NCBI GenBank assembly: GCA_938005615.1
Contig: CALLMV010000040.1
Location: 1-47,958, forward strand
DNA: 47,958 nucleotides
From: an uncultured Verrucomicrobiae bacterium
Lineage (GTDB): Bacteria; Verrucomicrobiota; Verrucomicrobiia; JADLBR01; CALLMV01
Direction of reading: 5' to 3'
Shown here in pieces: positions 17,465 to 24,491 of this stretch. The notes below the pieces were generated by a model. The model ran no database searches. It had not been told where the DNA came from and saw only the letters and a program-made list of their open reading frames with translations. Both the position numbers and the translations under genes were made by a program. Position 1 is the first letter of the stretch; each line of letters opens with the position of its first letter.

Positions 17465-18394
17465 GTGAATAAATCAAGTTATCGAGCAGTTTGGTTGTCT
17501 GACGTGCATCTGGGGACGCGTGGCTGTCAAGCAGAGGCAATCTTGGATTTTATCAAAACCCACGAGTTCGAGATCATGTATCTGGTGGGGGATATCATAG
17601 ACATTTGGGCCTTGCGGCGCGGAATTTACTGGCCGCAGACGCACAACGATGTGGTGCAAAAACTGCTCAGATGCGCACGCAAAGGCACACGTGTGATTTA
17701 CATCCCAGGTAATCATGACGAATTTGTGGATAAATTTCTCGGACACTATGGAAATATTTCCATTCAAAGAAGGGCGATTCACACTCTGCTGGACGGGCGT
17801 CGCGTTTTAGTGATCCACGGACACGAGCTGGATACTGTGGTGCAGAATTTAAAGTGGTTAGCACATGTAGGTGATATTGGGTACAAAGGATTGATGAGTT
17901 TGAATGGGCTAGTAAATTTTTTCCGTCGTCGCCTTGGAATGGGCTACTGGTCTTTAAGTGCCTTTGTTAAAAAAGAGGTCAAAAACGTTGTTTCTTTCAT
18001 CGGACAATTTGAAGAATCTATAGTCAGGTACGCTAAGGATTATCAAGTTGAGGCCGTCCTTTGCGGTCATATCCATTCTCCAACAATTCGTGACATAAAC
18101 GGCATCACATACATGAACTCAGGCGATTGGGTAGAGAGCTGTACTGCCATAGTTGAGCATCATGACGGGCGACTCGAGTTACTGCGGGATGAGAATCCCT
18201 TCCGCATTCGAGAAATCCAAGCGGATGCAGAAGGCGAATCTACAGAAGACCAGGTTGCAGAAGGAGTGCCTGCCTATGCATTTTCTGCTCAAACAGCTCT
18301 GACTTCGACTGCTGTAGCCGCAGGTAGCAAGATCACAGAGAAAGGTGTTAATTCCAACACCCGCTGGGTAAAGACGATAAATCTTCGTACCTAA
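17465..18394 (+). CDS. LpxH-like metallophosphoesterase
   Basis: A 309-residue calcineurin-type phosphoesterase of the UDP-2,3-diacylglucosamine hydrolase family. The dinuclear-metal motifs are in order: SDVHLG (about 12-17), VGDIID, GNHDEF, VIHGHELD and the terminal GHIHSP. LpxH enzymes split UDP-diacylglucosamine to lipid X during lipid A synthesis at the inner membrane, which fits a bacterium with an outer membrane. The protein belongs to the LpxH2-like clade by its length and IHGHELD region. An extra C-terminal tail of about 50 residues, rich in Ala, Glu and Ser, has no visible domain. Start GTG at 17465. It overlaps no neighbour and is convergent with cysS. Confidence 0.85.
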   Translation: MNKSSYRAVWLSDVHLGTRGCQAEAILDFIKTHEFEIMYLVGDIIDIWALRRGIYWPQTHNDVVQKLLRCARKGTRVIYIPGNHDEFVDKFLGHYGNISIQRRAIHTLLDGRRVLVIHGHELDTVVQNLKWLAHVGDIGYKGLMSLNGLVNFFRRRLGMGYWSLSAFVKKEVKNVVSFIGQFEESIVRYAKDYQVEAVLCGHIHSPTIRDINGITYMNSGDWVESCTAIVEHHDGRLELLRDENPFRIREIQADAEGESTEDQVAEGVPAYAFSAQTALTSTAVAAGSKITEKGVNSNTRWVKTINLRT

Positions 18395-18398
18395 TATT

Positions 18399-19853
18399 TT
18401 AATTTTTTAAGTTATTGCGCGGAATCATTTCGAGAGAGTACCCCTCGCGGGTATCTTTGACGTTCCAGCCGAGGCATTGAATTTTATCTCGGAGTGAGTC
18501 GGCGAGTTTGTAGTCGCGTGCTTTTTTTGCTGTGAATCTTTGTTCGGCAAGCTGTTTGACTTCCGAGGGTGGATCGCATTTTGGTTCTGCCAGATCGAGC
18601 CCCAGCGAGTAAATGACACGCTCAAAGGCACCGCGGATGAGGGGAATTTCTTCAGGCGGGTAGTTGCCAGCAGCGACGTGAGGCTGTAATGGGGTAATAA
18701 TGCTGAAGAGCTCTCCAAGTGCCGCAGGCGTGTTGAGGTCTTCAAGGAGTGCAGCCCAAAAACGGGCAAAGGGGCCGCGCTGAATTTCTTGGGTTTCTGG
18801 TGGAGGTAAATCGTAATTGGCTTTGAAGGAATGGGGATTTCCGCCTAGTAGTGTGTAAAATTTTGCGAGGCGACGGAGTGCACTTCGTGCTGCGTGGAGG
18901 CCGTCCATCGTGAAGTTGAGCTCTTGCCTATAGTGGCCAGAAATGAGGAGGTAGCGAAGGTCTGCAGCACTGTGGCCACGTGCTTGGACGTCGGCAAGGG
19001 TGTAGAGGTTACCTAAAGATTTGCTCATCTTGGCACCTTCGACCATGAGGTGGTGGATGTGAAACCAATGGCGGACAAAAGTTGTGCCCGTTGCTGCTTC
19101 GGACTGGGCGATTTCATTTTCGTGATGGGGGAAGAGTAGGTCAATTCCACCCGAATGGATGTCTGTTGTCGCGCCTAGGTGATGGAGACACATGCTTGAG
19201 CACTCGATATGCCACCCTGGACGTCCCTGTCCCCAGGGGGCAGTCCAGAAGTTGTCACCGTCTTCGGGTTTGCGTGCTTTCCAGAGGGCAAAGTCGGCGG
19301 CTGAGTCGCGGTTGTATTCGTCGGCAGTTTCTCTTTCTGTTAGCTGGGAGGGGAAGGATGATGTAGTTGTCTGACGTTCGGCTAGGCGAGAGAGGTTACC
19401 ATAGTTAGGGTAGCTTTCTATACGGAAATAAACGGATCCGTCGGGTGTGGTGTAGGCGTGTCCTTTGTCGAGGAGTTTTTGGATGAGGGCTATTTGCTGG
19501 GGGATATGTGCGACTGCACCAGGTTCAACATGGGGTGGGAGGATGTTGAGGGCGGCGCAATCCTCATGGAAGCGTTGTGTCCAGAGGGATGTGAATTCGG
19601 CCAGAGTTTTACCTTCAGCGCGAGATTGCCGGATGGTTTTGTCGTCTACGTCGGTAAGGTTGCGTACGTGTTTGATACGGCCACCAGTGGCTTGAATGAC
19701 GCGACGCAGAACATCCTGCATGAGAAATGTGCGGAAATTGCCAATGTGTGCCGGGCCATAGACGGTGGGACCGCAGCAGTAGAAGGTGAGTTCGCGGGTT
19801 TTTGGGTCGGGCAGCGGGATGATTTGCCGTGAGAAGGAATCATAAAGACGCAT
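18399..19853 (-). CDS. cysS: Cysteinyl-tRNA synthetase
   Basis: Charges tRNA-Cys. The 484-residue class I synthetase has its HIGH-type motif as HIGN (36-39) and KMSKS at 275-279. Zinc ligands correspond to Cys27 (CCGPTVYG), Cys218 (HIECSSMC), and His243 and Glu247 in FPHHENEIAQS, matching the E. coli enzyme. The C-terminal anticodon-binding part includes the conserved ARDYKLADSLRD helix. The gene stands between the convergent LpxH-like gene and the exported protein upstream, which ends 83 bases before the cysS start on the same strand. Confidence 0.97.
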   Translation of the reverse strand: MRLYDSFSRQIIPLPDPKTRELTFYCCGPTVYGPAHIGNFRTFLMQDVLRRVIQATGGRIKHVRNLTDVDDKTIRQSRAEGKTLAEFTSLWTQRFHEDCAALNILPPHVEPGAVAHIPQQIALIQKLLDKGHAYTTPDGSVYFRIESYPNYGNLSRLAERQTTTSSFPSQLTERETADEYNRDSAADFALWKARKPEDGDNFWTAPWGQGRPGWHIECSSMCLHHLGATTDIHSGGIDLLFPHHENEIAQSEAATGTTFVRHWFHIHHLMVEGAKMSKSLGNLYTLADVQARGHSAADLRYLLISGHYRQELNFTMDGLHAARSALRRLAKFYTLLGGNPHSFKANYDLPPPETQEIQRGPFARFWAALLEDLNTPAALGELFSIITPLQPHVAAGNYPPEEIPLIRGAFERVIYSLGLDLAEPKCDPPSEVKQLAEQRFTAKKARDYKLADSLRDKIQCLGWNVKDTREGYSLEMIPRNNLKN

Positions 19854-19936
19854 CGAGTATTGCTAAATCAGTAGAGGAAGGTTGCCAAGCAGAGCGCGGT
19901 CTTATTTTACAGGCTGCTGCTTTTACGTGGGAGAAG

Positions 19937-20488
19937 CTATTTTGTTGTTTTTTCAACAATTCTGACGGACTCGACCAAAATGCCGATCATGCCCGGGTTC
20001 GTGTAGTCGCCTTGGAGCTGGACCTCGAGGATGTTAGAGAAGTTCACGCCACTGTCGCGAGTGTAAACAGGCGCTATAAATAGCGGGATTTCTATATCTG
20101 TGAATTTGTCAGTATTAAGCTCTGACAATAGAAACTGCCAAACGCTAGCATCTGAGCAGGAGGTGCTGCAAAGCATAACGCCGAGCTTTTCTGCGGTGGA
20201 TTCTGGTAGGCGTTTAGCTCGGATGACAATCGCGTATGAGTCAAGCGAGGAGCTTGATAGGTTCAGTGGTGGGGTAACATTAAATCCGACACCACCGGAA
20301 TGATCGGCCTGCCCTGAGATGGAAAGCCCCTCAGCTGTGTGGGAGAGTTGATTTATCCAAGACCCATATTCGAAATCAGAAGAAGTGGTATCTGTGAATC
20401 TTTTTTCCCACAGGGTGGTTTGTGCCTGAAGAAGAGAGGAGCAGGCGAGTGCTGATGTGTAGAGTAAGATGATGAGGTGTGTTTTCAT
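19937..20488 (-). CDS. Exported beta-sandwich protein, possible carbohydrate-binding module
   Basis: A 183-residue protein with a signal peptide ending near LLQA-QTT. The mature part is rich in beta-strand-like segments with alternating hydrophobics and ends in a strand pattern (IGILVESVRIV) common in jelly-roll carbohydrate-binding modules. I cannot assign a family. The ATG at 20488 is preferred because the signal peptide then begins MKTHLIILL. An upstream ATG at 20512 would add eight residues. It follows the GH10 xylanase by 30 bases on the same strand and is probably the last gene of the regulator-xylanase operon, suggesting a role in binding or handling the same polysaccharide. Confidence 0.65.
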   Translation of the reverse strand: MKTHLIILLYTSALACSSLLQAQTTLWEKRFTDTTSSDFEYGSWINQLSHTAEGLSISGQADHSGGVGFNVTPPLNLSSSSLDSYAIVIRAKRLPESTAEKLGVMLCSTSCSDASVWQFLLSELNTDKFTDIEIPLFIAPVYTRDSGVNFSNILEVQLQGDYTNPGMIGILVESVRIVEKTTK

Positions 20489-20518
20489 GGTTTTGTTTTT
20501 TGGTTTTATCATTTCTGT

Positions 20519-22429
20519 TTAGTTTGATTGTTGTTGGGGTGTTAATAGTTTAATTTTAATTTCTAGTCCGTTTTTGTCGAGCGTGGCCTTTTCGCTGGTT
20601 GTACTTCCGTCGTGAGTGATTGTGATGAGGTAATCACCCAGGAAGCCTCGGGTTGAAATGGTGCCAGTGGAATCTGTGGTGAGGTTGAGGTTGGTCTTCC
20701 ATTCTCCGTGCACTTTATCGAGCCAGGCTTTGCCGACGGGGCGAATGTTCCATTCACGATCCCAGAGTGCTGCATCTGGTGCCCAGTGTGCCCCCTCCCA
20801 GAATCCCCACATAGTGATGCCTTCAACGGCAGGGTGGCTGAAGACGATCGTGAGGTAGTCACTCATGTAGCTGGCTTGGAGTTCACGGTCGGTAATGTTG
20901 ATGTCGAGTTCTGTGATGTGAATGGGCAGGTTGTATAAGGCCATACGGTTTAGGATTTCGTAAACTCTATCAGGAGGTGTGAGCAGCCAGCCGAAGTGGC
21001 TCTGCTCGCCGAGTGCTTGGAGTGGGGCACCGTTTTCGAGAAGATATTCGACAATTTTGAAAAAGCCTTCTTGGTGGGCCACATTTAATCCTGCGTTGGT
21101 GAGTATGGAGAAATCGTTGATGAAGAGTTGCGGTGCGGAATCTGTGGCGTGTGCATGTTTAAACCATTCCACCATTTCAGTATCTCCGAGAACGTTCATA
21201 AAGTCGCGATTCGTGTAGGGCTCGTTGAGGACGTCCCACCAGGTGATCTTTCCTTTGGTTTGAGTCATGATGTCGCTGATGTGTTCTTTAAGGTAAGTGC
21301 GGAATAATTCGGGGGAGTTTTCAAAACGCGAACGCAGGTCGGGGGGATTGTATCGCCAACCGGGCCAGACGAGCGTATGGCCACGAATTTTTAAGCCGCG
21401 GTTGTGAAGCCATTCCACAGCCCGGCGGGCTGTATCTCTGTTGGTTTCGTGTACCCATGAGGCAAGTTTGTGGTGGTTTTCAAGGGTGGCTGCGTTGAAG
21501 AGTTCCTCGATTTTTTTGCGGTAAGTATCGGCGGATTTGCCGATGTGGTTAACGAGGACATCAGCATTGACAGCGGTGCCGAATGCAAAAGCGTGTTTCT
21601 GAAGCTTAAGATGTACATTTGCATCGGGCAGCGGGTTACCTTGTGGATCAAGGACTGTGATGGTGATGTCCGCTTTGCGGAATTTTTCAATGCGCTCTGC
21701 GGCCGCTTTGCGCCAGGGAGCATCGGGTTCTCTGCCGGGGTAAGTGAATTCTGTGCGCGGAAGGTCTTCTATTTTTGCGGAGGTACCGTAGTAGACGAAG
21801 AGGATATCCTTGACGTCGATTGATTGATTGGGGAATCCGAGGTGTAATGCTAACTGAGAGGTGTTTGGGGAGTAGTCGCGGAGGGACGTGTAAGCGAAAT
21901 AGTAGGTTTTCCAGTCTGGGCCGACACTTACGGAGCCGGCGAGGGATTTGTCGTAGGGCTCTCCATTGTCTTCGTGGTTGAGGGTGGCGAAGGCTTCAGA
22001 TGTGGTGGATTTGTGGGCGCGGGCAGTGATTTGTGCGGCGATGACGTCACCTTTTTTGAAAGATCGGTCAAATGGATAGTGAAAACCGACCCCCCAGGGG
22101 GCAGAGGGCAAAAAGTCTGTTGTAATTCTGAGAAATACTTCGCCATTCTCGTCCTCCAATCGTTCAATTGTTGCTTTGGATGCGTCTGCGCCGACGAGCT
22201 TCATTTTGTCCATTTCTGCTTTGGAGAAGAATGCGATTCCTCCAGGGTGCAAGGTCGGTTGGGGTGTAGGGGGCTGGGTTGGTTGCTCGTGAGAGGTTTC
22301 TGTTACGTGTGCTTCTTCCGGTGTTGGAGCGGGTTCAGTTTCAGTTTTACTTTCTTTGCATGAAGTGAGTAATGCAAAGCTGAGTGTGAATAAGCTGATC
22401 GGAAGAATGTTGAGGGCGCGTTTTTTCAT
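20519..22429 (-). CDS. GH10 endo-1,4-beta-xylanase, lipoprotein
   Basis: A 636-residue secreted lipoprotein. The lipobox LTSC places the lipidated cysteine at residue 24, followed by a Pro/Thr/Glu-rich linker (about 25-62), a beta-rich module (about 65-215) resembling a CBM4/9-type carbohydrate-binding domain, and a GH10 catalytic domain (about 270-590). The catalytic pair is visible: acid/base Glu403 in DVLNEP and nucleophile Glu507 in ITELDI, with the GHTLVW motif at 350-355. GH10 enzymes cleave xylan backbones. The lipid anchor suggests a cell-surface or periplasmic site. Its ATG overlaps the stop of the upstream regulator by four bases (ATGA), implying translational coupling. Confidence 0.95.
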   Translation of the reverse strand: MKKRALNILPISLFTLSFALLTSCKESKTETEPAPTPEEAHVTETSHEQPTQPPTPQPTLHPGGIAFFSKAEMDKMKLVGADASKATIERLEDENGEVFLRITTDFLPSAPWGVGFHYPFDRSFKKGDVIAAQITARAHKSTTSEAFATLNHEDNGEPYDKSLAGSVSVGPDWKTYYFAYTSLRDYSPNTSQLALHLGFPNQSIDVKDILFVYYGTSAKIEDLPRTEFTYPGREPDAPWRKAAAERIEKFRKADITITVLDPQGNPLPDANVHLKLQKHAFAFGTAVNADVLVNHIGKSADTYRKKIEELFNAATLENHHKLASWVHETNRDTARRAVEWLHNRGLKIRGHTLVWPGWRYNPPDLRSRFENSPELFRTYLKEHISDIMTQTKGKITWWDVLNEPYTNRDFMNVLGDTEMVEWFKHAHATDSAPQLFINDFSILTNAGLNVAHQEGFFKIVEYLLENGAPLQALGEQSHFGWLLTPPDRVYEILNRMALYNLPIHITELDINITDRELQASYMSDYLTIVFSHPAVEGITMWGFWEGAHWAPDAALWDREWNIRPVGKAWLDKVHGEWKTNLNLTTDSTGTISTRGFLGDYLITITHDGSTTSEKATLDKNGLEIKIKLLTPQQQSN

Positions 22430-23520
22430 GATTGGGTAAGGTGATTGTAGTATTTTTGAGAGTTTTTGTTGGTGGATAGTCTGATTTGCAGAGTTGGTTC
22501 GATGGCTTTTTGAACGAGTTCGGTAGTGAAATTCGTGTGTAGGCTGATGAGTAGTTTGGCAGATTCAGCACCGATTGTTTCGAGTCCGTTTTCGACGGAT
22601 GTGATGGGGAAGGGGAGCAGCGTTGCCGCTGTGTTGTCGATTCCTGCAATAGCGATCTGGTCTGGGACACGGATCCCTCTGTGTAAAAGATTGTGGTAGA
22701 TGGCTGCGGCGTACGTATCGTTGAAGGCGAAGATCCCGTCGGGAAAAGGTTCTAGTTTAAGTAACCAATCTGTCTCGCGACGGCAAAAGTCCGGGTCATC
22801 GAGCTTTTGTTGCTTTTGGTAGGGCACAGAGAGCGCGCGGTTCGATTGGAGTGTTTTACCATTTAGGGCCATGGCTTCGCGAAAGCCGTAGAGCCTCTCT
22901 AAGCCAACTTGGTTGTCGCGATAAATGACTGCAGGGTGTGAGATGCCGTTTTCTTGAAAATGCTGTCCAATTAAAAAGCCGCATTTGTGATCATCATGGT
23001 AGATGCAGTGGAAGTTGGAGTTTTTTCTCGTCATTAGCACAATAGGGAAGCCTTCTGTATGGAGACGTAAGATAAGGTTACTTTCTCCGGGTGATGGCAA
23101 AGTGACAAGAAGACCAGTGCAGCCGTTTTTTAAAAATTCCCGCACAAGTTCTTCTACTTTTCCCATCCGGTCATGATGATAGTGGCAGAAGTAGGAGACA
23201 GATTTTGAACTAAGGACTTTAGTTATACCCATCATCAGCTTGAGGTAGGAAATGCTTTCATTGGTGAGGATGATGCCAACCTTTGCTTTTGTATGGAGAG
23301 ATGAAATGTCGTTGAGCACTGTACCGCGTTTTTTGACGCGGCGGACCCAGCCGCGCGTAACCAATTCAGAATAAGCTCTGCGTACGGTGGCCACGCTGAC
23401 CTTGCGTTGCGAAGCGAGGTCAATGTCAGATGGTAAGACGTCCCCGGGCTGATATTTGCCAGATCGGATCAATTGATCCAGGTAAACGAGAACTTCTTGA
23501 TGCAGATGCTTAGCTGACAT
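22426..23520 (-). CDS. GntR/LacI hybrid transcriptional regulator
   Basis: A 364-residue regulator with a GntR-type winged helix-turn-helix at about 6-72 (GDVLPSDIDLA, then VSVATVRRAYSELVTRGWV) joined to a LacI/periplasmic-binding-protein-like sugar-sensing domain (about 76-350; the VPDQIAIAGIDN block is typical). This architecture is the AraR/sugar-regulator type. Its stop overlaps the xylanase start by 4 bases, so it very likely controls the xylan operon and itself. A 78-base AT-rich divergent gap separates it from the pseudopilin-like gene. Overlapping control of that gene is plausible but unproven. Confidence 0.92.
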   Translation of the reverse strand: MSAKHLHQEVLVYLDQLIRSGKYQPGDVLPSDIDLASQRKVSVATVRRAYSELVTRGWVRRVKKRGTVLNDISSLHTKAKVGIILTNESISYLKLMMGITKVLSSKSVSYFCHYHHDRMGKVEELVREFLKNGCTGLLVTLPSPGESNLILRLHTEGFPIVLMTRKNSNFHCIYHDDHKCGFLIGQHFQENGISHPAVIYRDNQVGLERLYGFREAMALNGKTLQSNRALSVPYQKQQKLDDPDFCRRETDWLLKLEPFPDGIFAFNDTYAAAIYHNLLHRGIRVPDQIAIAGIDNTAATLLPFPITSVENGLETIGAESAKLLISLHTNFTTELVQKAIEPTLQIRLSTNKNSQKYYNHLTQS

Positions 23521-23564
23521 TCGAATTAATTTAAAAATTTCTTATTAAATACGCAATTAAAAAA

Positions 23565-23593
23565 TTGACTTTATTCCAAAAAATCGTGATATT
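23565..23593 (+). promoter_or_regulatory. Promoter of the pseudopilin-like gene, possibly leaderless
   Basis: TTGACT (23565-23570) and GATATT (23588-23593) are 17 bases apart. The -10 box ends five bases before the ATG at 23599, so a transcript starting at the usual distance would begin at or within the start codon. Confidence 0.5.
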
Positions 23594-23598
23594 GTTAC

Positions 23599-24300
23599 AT
23601 GGCAAAGAGATCTTCGATAGCTCATCAATGGGGATTTACTCTAGTGGAACTTTTGGTTGTTATAGCTGTTATCGGATTGGTTGCCGCACTCGGGTTACCT
23701 TCATTGAATAACGCAATATACGGCGCAAAAGTAGCTAAGTGCATTTCCAACCTCAGGCAGATTGGTGTAGGCATGCTGGCGCACGCTAACGATAACAACG
23801 GTCTTTTTCCCACGGCTTGGGATACCGCCCAACAAAAAAGCTACAGCACATTTCTCGTGCCCTACATGCAGATGGACTCCGTCGCTTTGAGCACGGTCTA
23901 TTCATCGCCACTTTCTCAACCCTTCACAAAGGCTCCATCTTACTGGGAGCCCTTCAATCTGAGCTATTCGATGCATGGGTTGCTAGGTCATGAAAATGTC
24001 GACGAGCGTGTTCGTTTGGCAGCAGTAAAGCGACCCTCGGAAACCATCCTGCTTGTGACTGGCGTGCAAGTGCCATCAAACTACATGAGGGTTGATGCAT
24101 CGCTTTATAACCCCTCGCAACTCTTCTGGAAAGCCAACAACACTGCTCTGGATGTCGCGATTCCAACAAACGAGGATAGAGGTTGGCCGGGTTACATCAA
24201 CAAAGGTAAAGCCAACGTCTTATATGTCGCTGGTAACGCTGGCAGTTTGACGAAAGGTGATATCCGGTGGAGGCATCTGTTACCGCTCAGATCGGATTGA
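23599..24300 (+). CDS. Prepilin-motif (type II pseudopilin-like) protein
   Basis: A 233-residue protein with a class III signal: cleavage expected after Gly12, giving FTLVELLVVIAVIG with Glu at mature position 5 and a hydrophobic helix following. The next block, NLRQIGVGMLAHANDNNGLFP, is typical of the large families of such proteins in Verrucomicrobia, Lentisphaerae and Planctomycetes. The C-terminus, KANVLYVAGNAGSLTKGDIRW, lies where many relatives have a FADGHV-type motif, but the DGH is missing. Function in these families is mostly unknown. Many are encoded beside glycoside hydrolases, as here, divergent from the xylan regulator. No Shine-Dalgarno precedes the ATG. Confidence 0.85.
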   Translation: MAKRSSIAHQWGFTLVELLVVIAVIGLVAALGLPSLNNAIYGAKVAKCISNLRQIGVGMLAHANDNNGLFPTAWDTAQQKSYSTFLVPYMQMDSVALSTVYSSPLSQPFTKAPSYWEPFNLSYSMHGLLGHENVDERVRLAAVKRPSETILLVTGVQVPSNYMRVDASLYNPSQLFWKANNTALDVAIPTNEDRGWPGYINKGKANVLYVAGNAGSLTKGDIRWRHLLPLRSD

Positions 24301-24491
24301 TATTTTTTTTGGTTTAGTTTTTGGAATATTATTTTATTCAAGACGCTGGATTTAATATTTTTTCTAGTCTATTAGATCACAGTTGCGTGGGCAGATTACC
24401 GAAAAGTTGAAATCACCCAAAAGGGATCTCTCTTTGAGATTTTATATTTCTTGTTTTGGGCTGTGCTAATTCAATAGTCAGGCAGAATTGC
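24301..24491. other. AT-rich intergenic stretch
   Basis: About 190 bases between the pseudopilin-like gene and the U32 gene. It opens with a T-run (24301-24310) that could end the upstream transcript, but no strong stem precedes it. Nothing else is recognisable. Confidence 0.4.
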
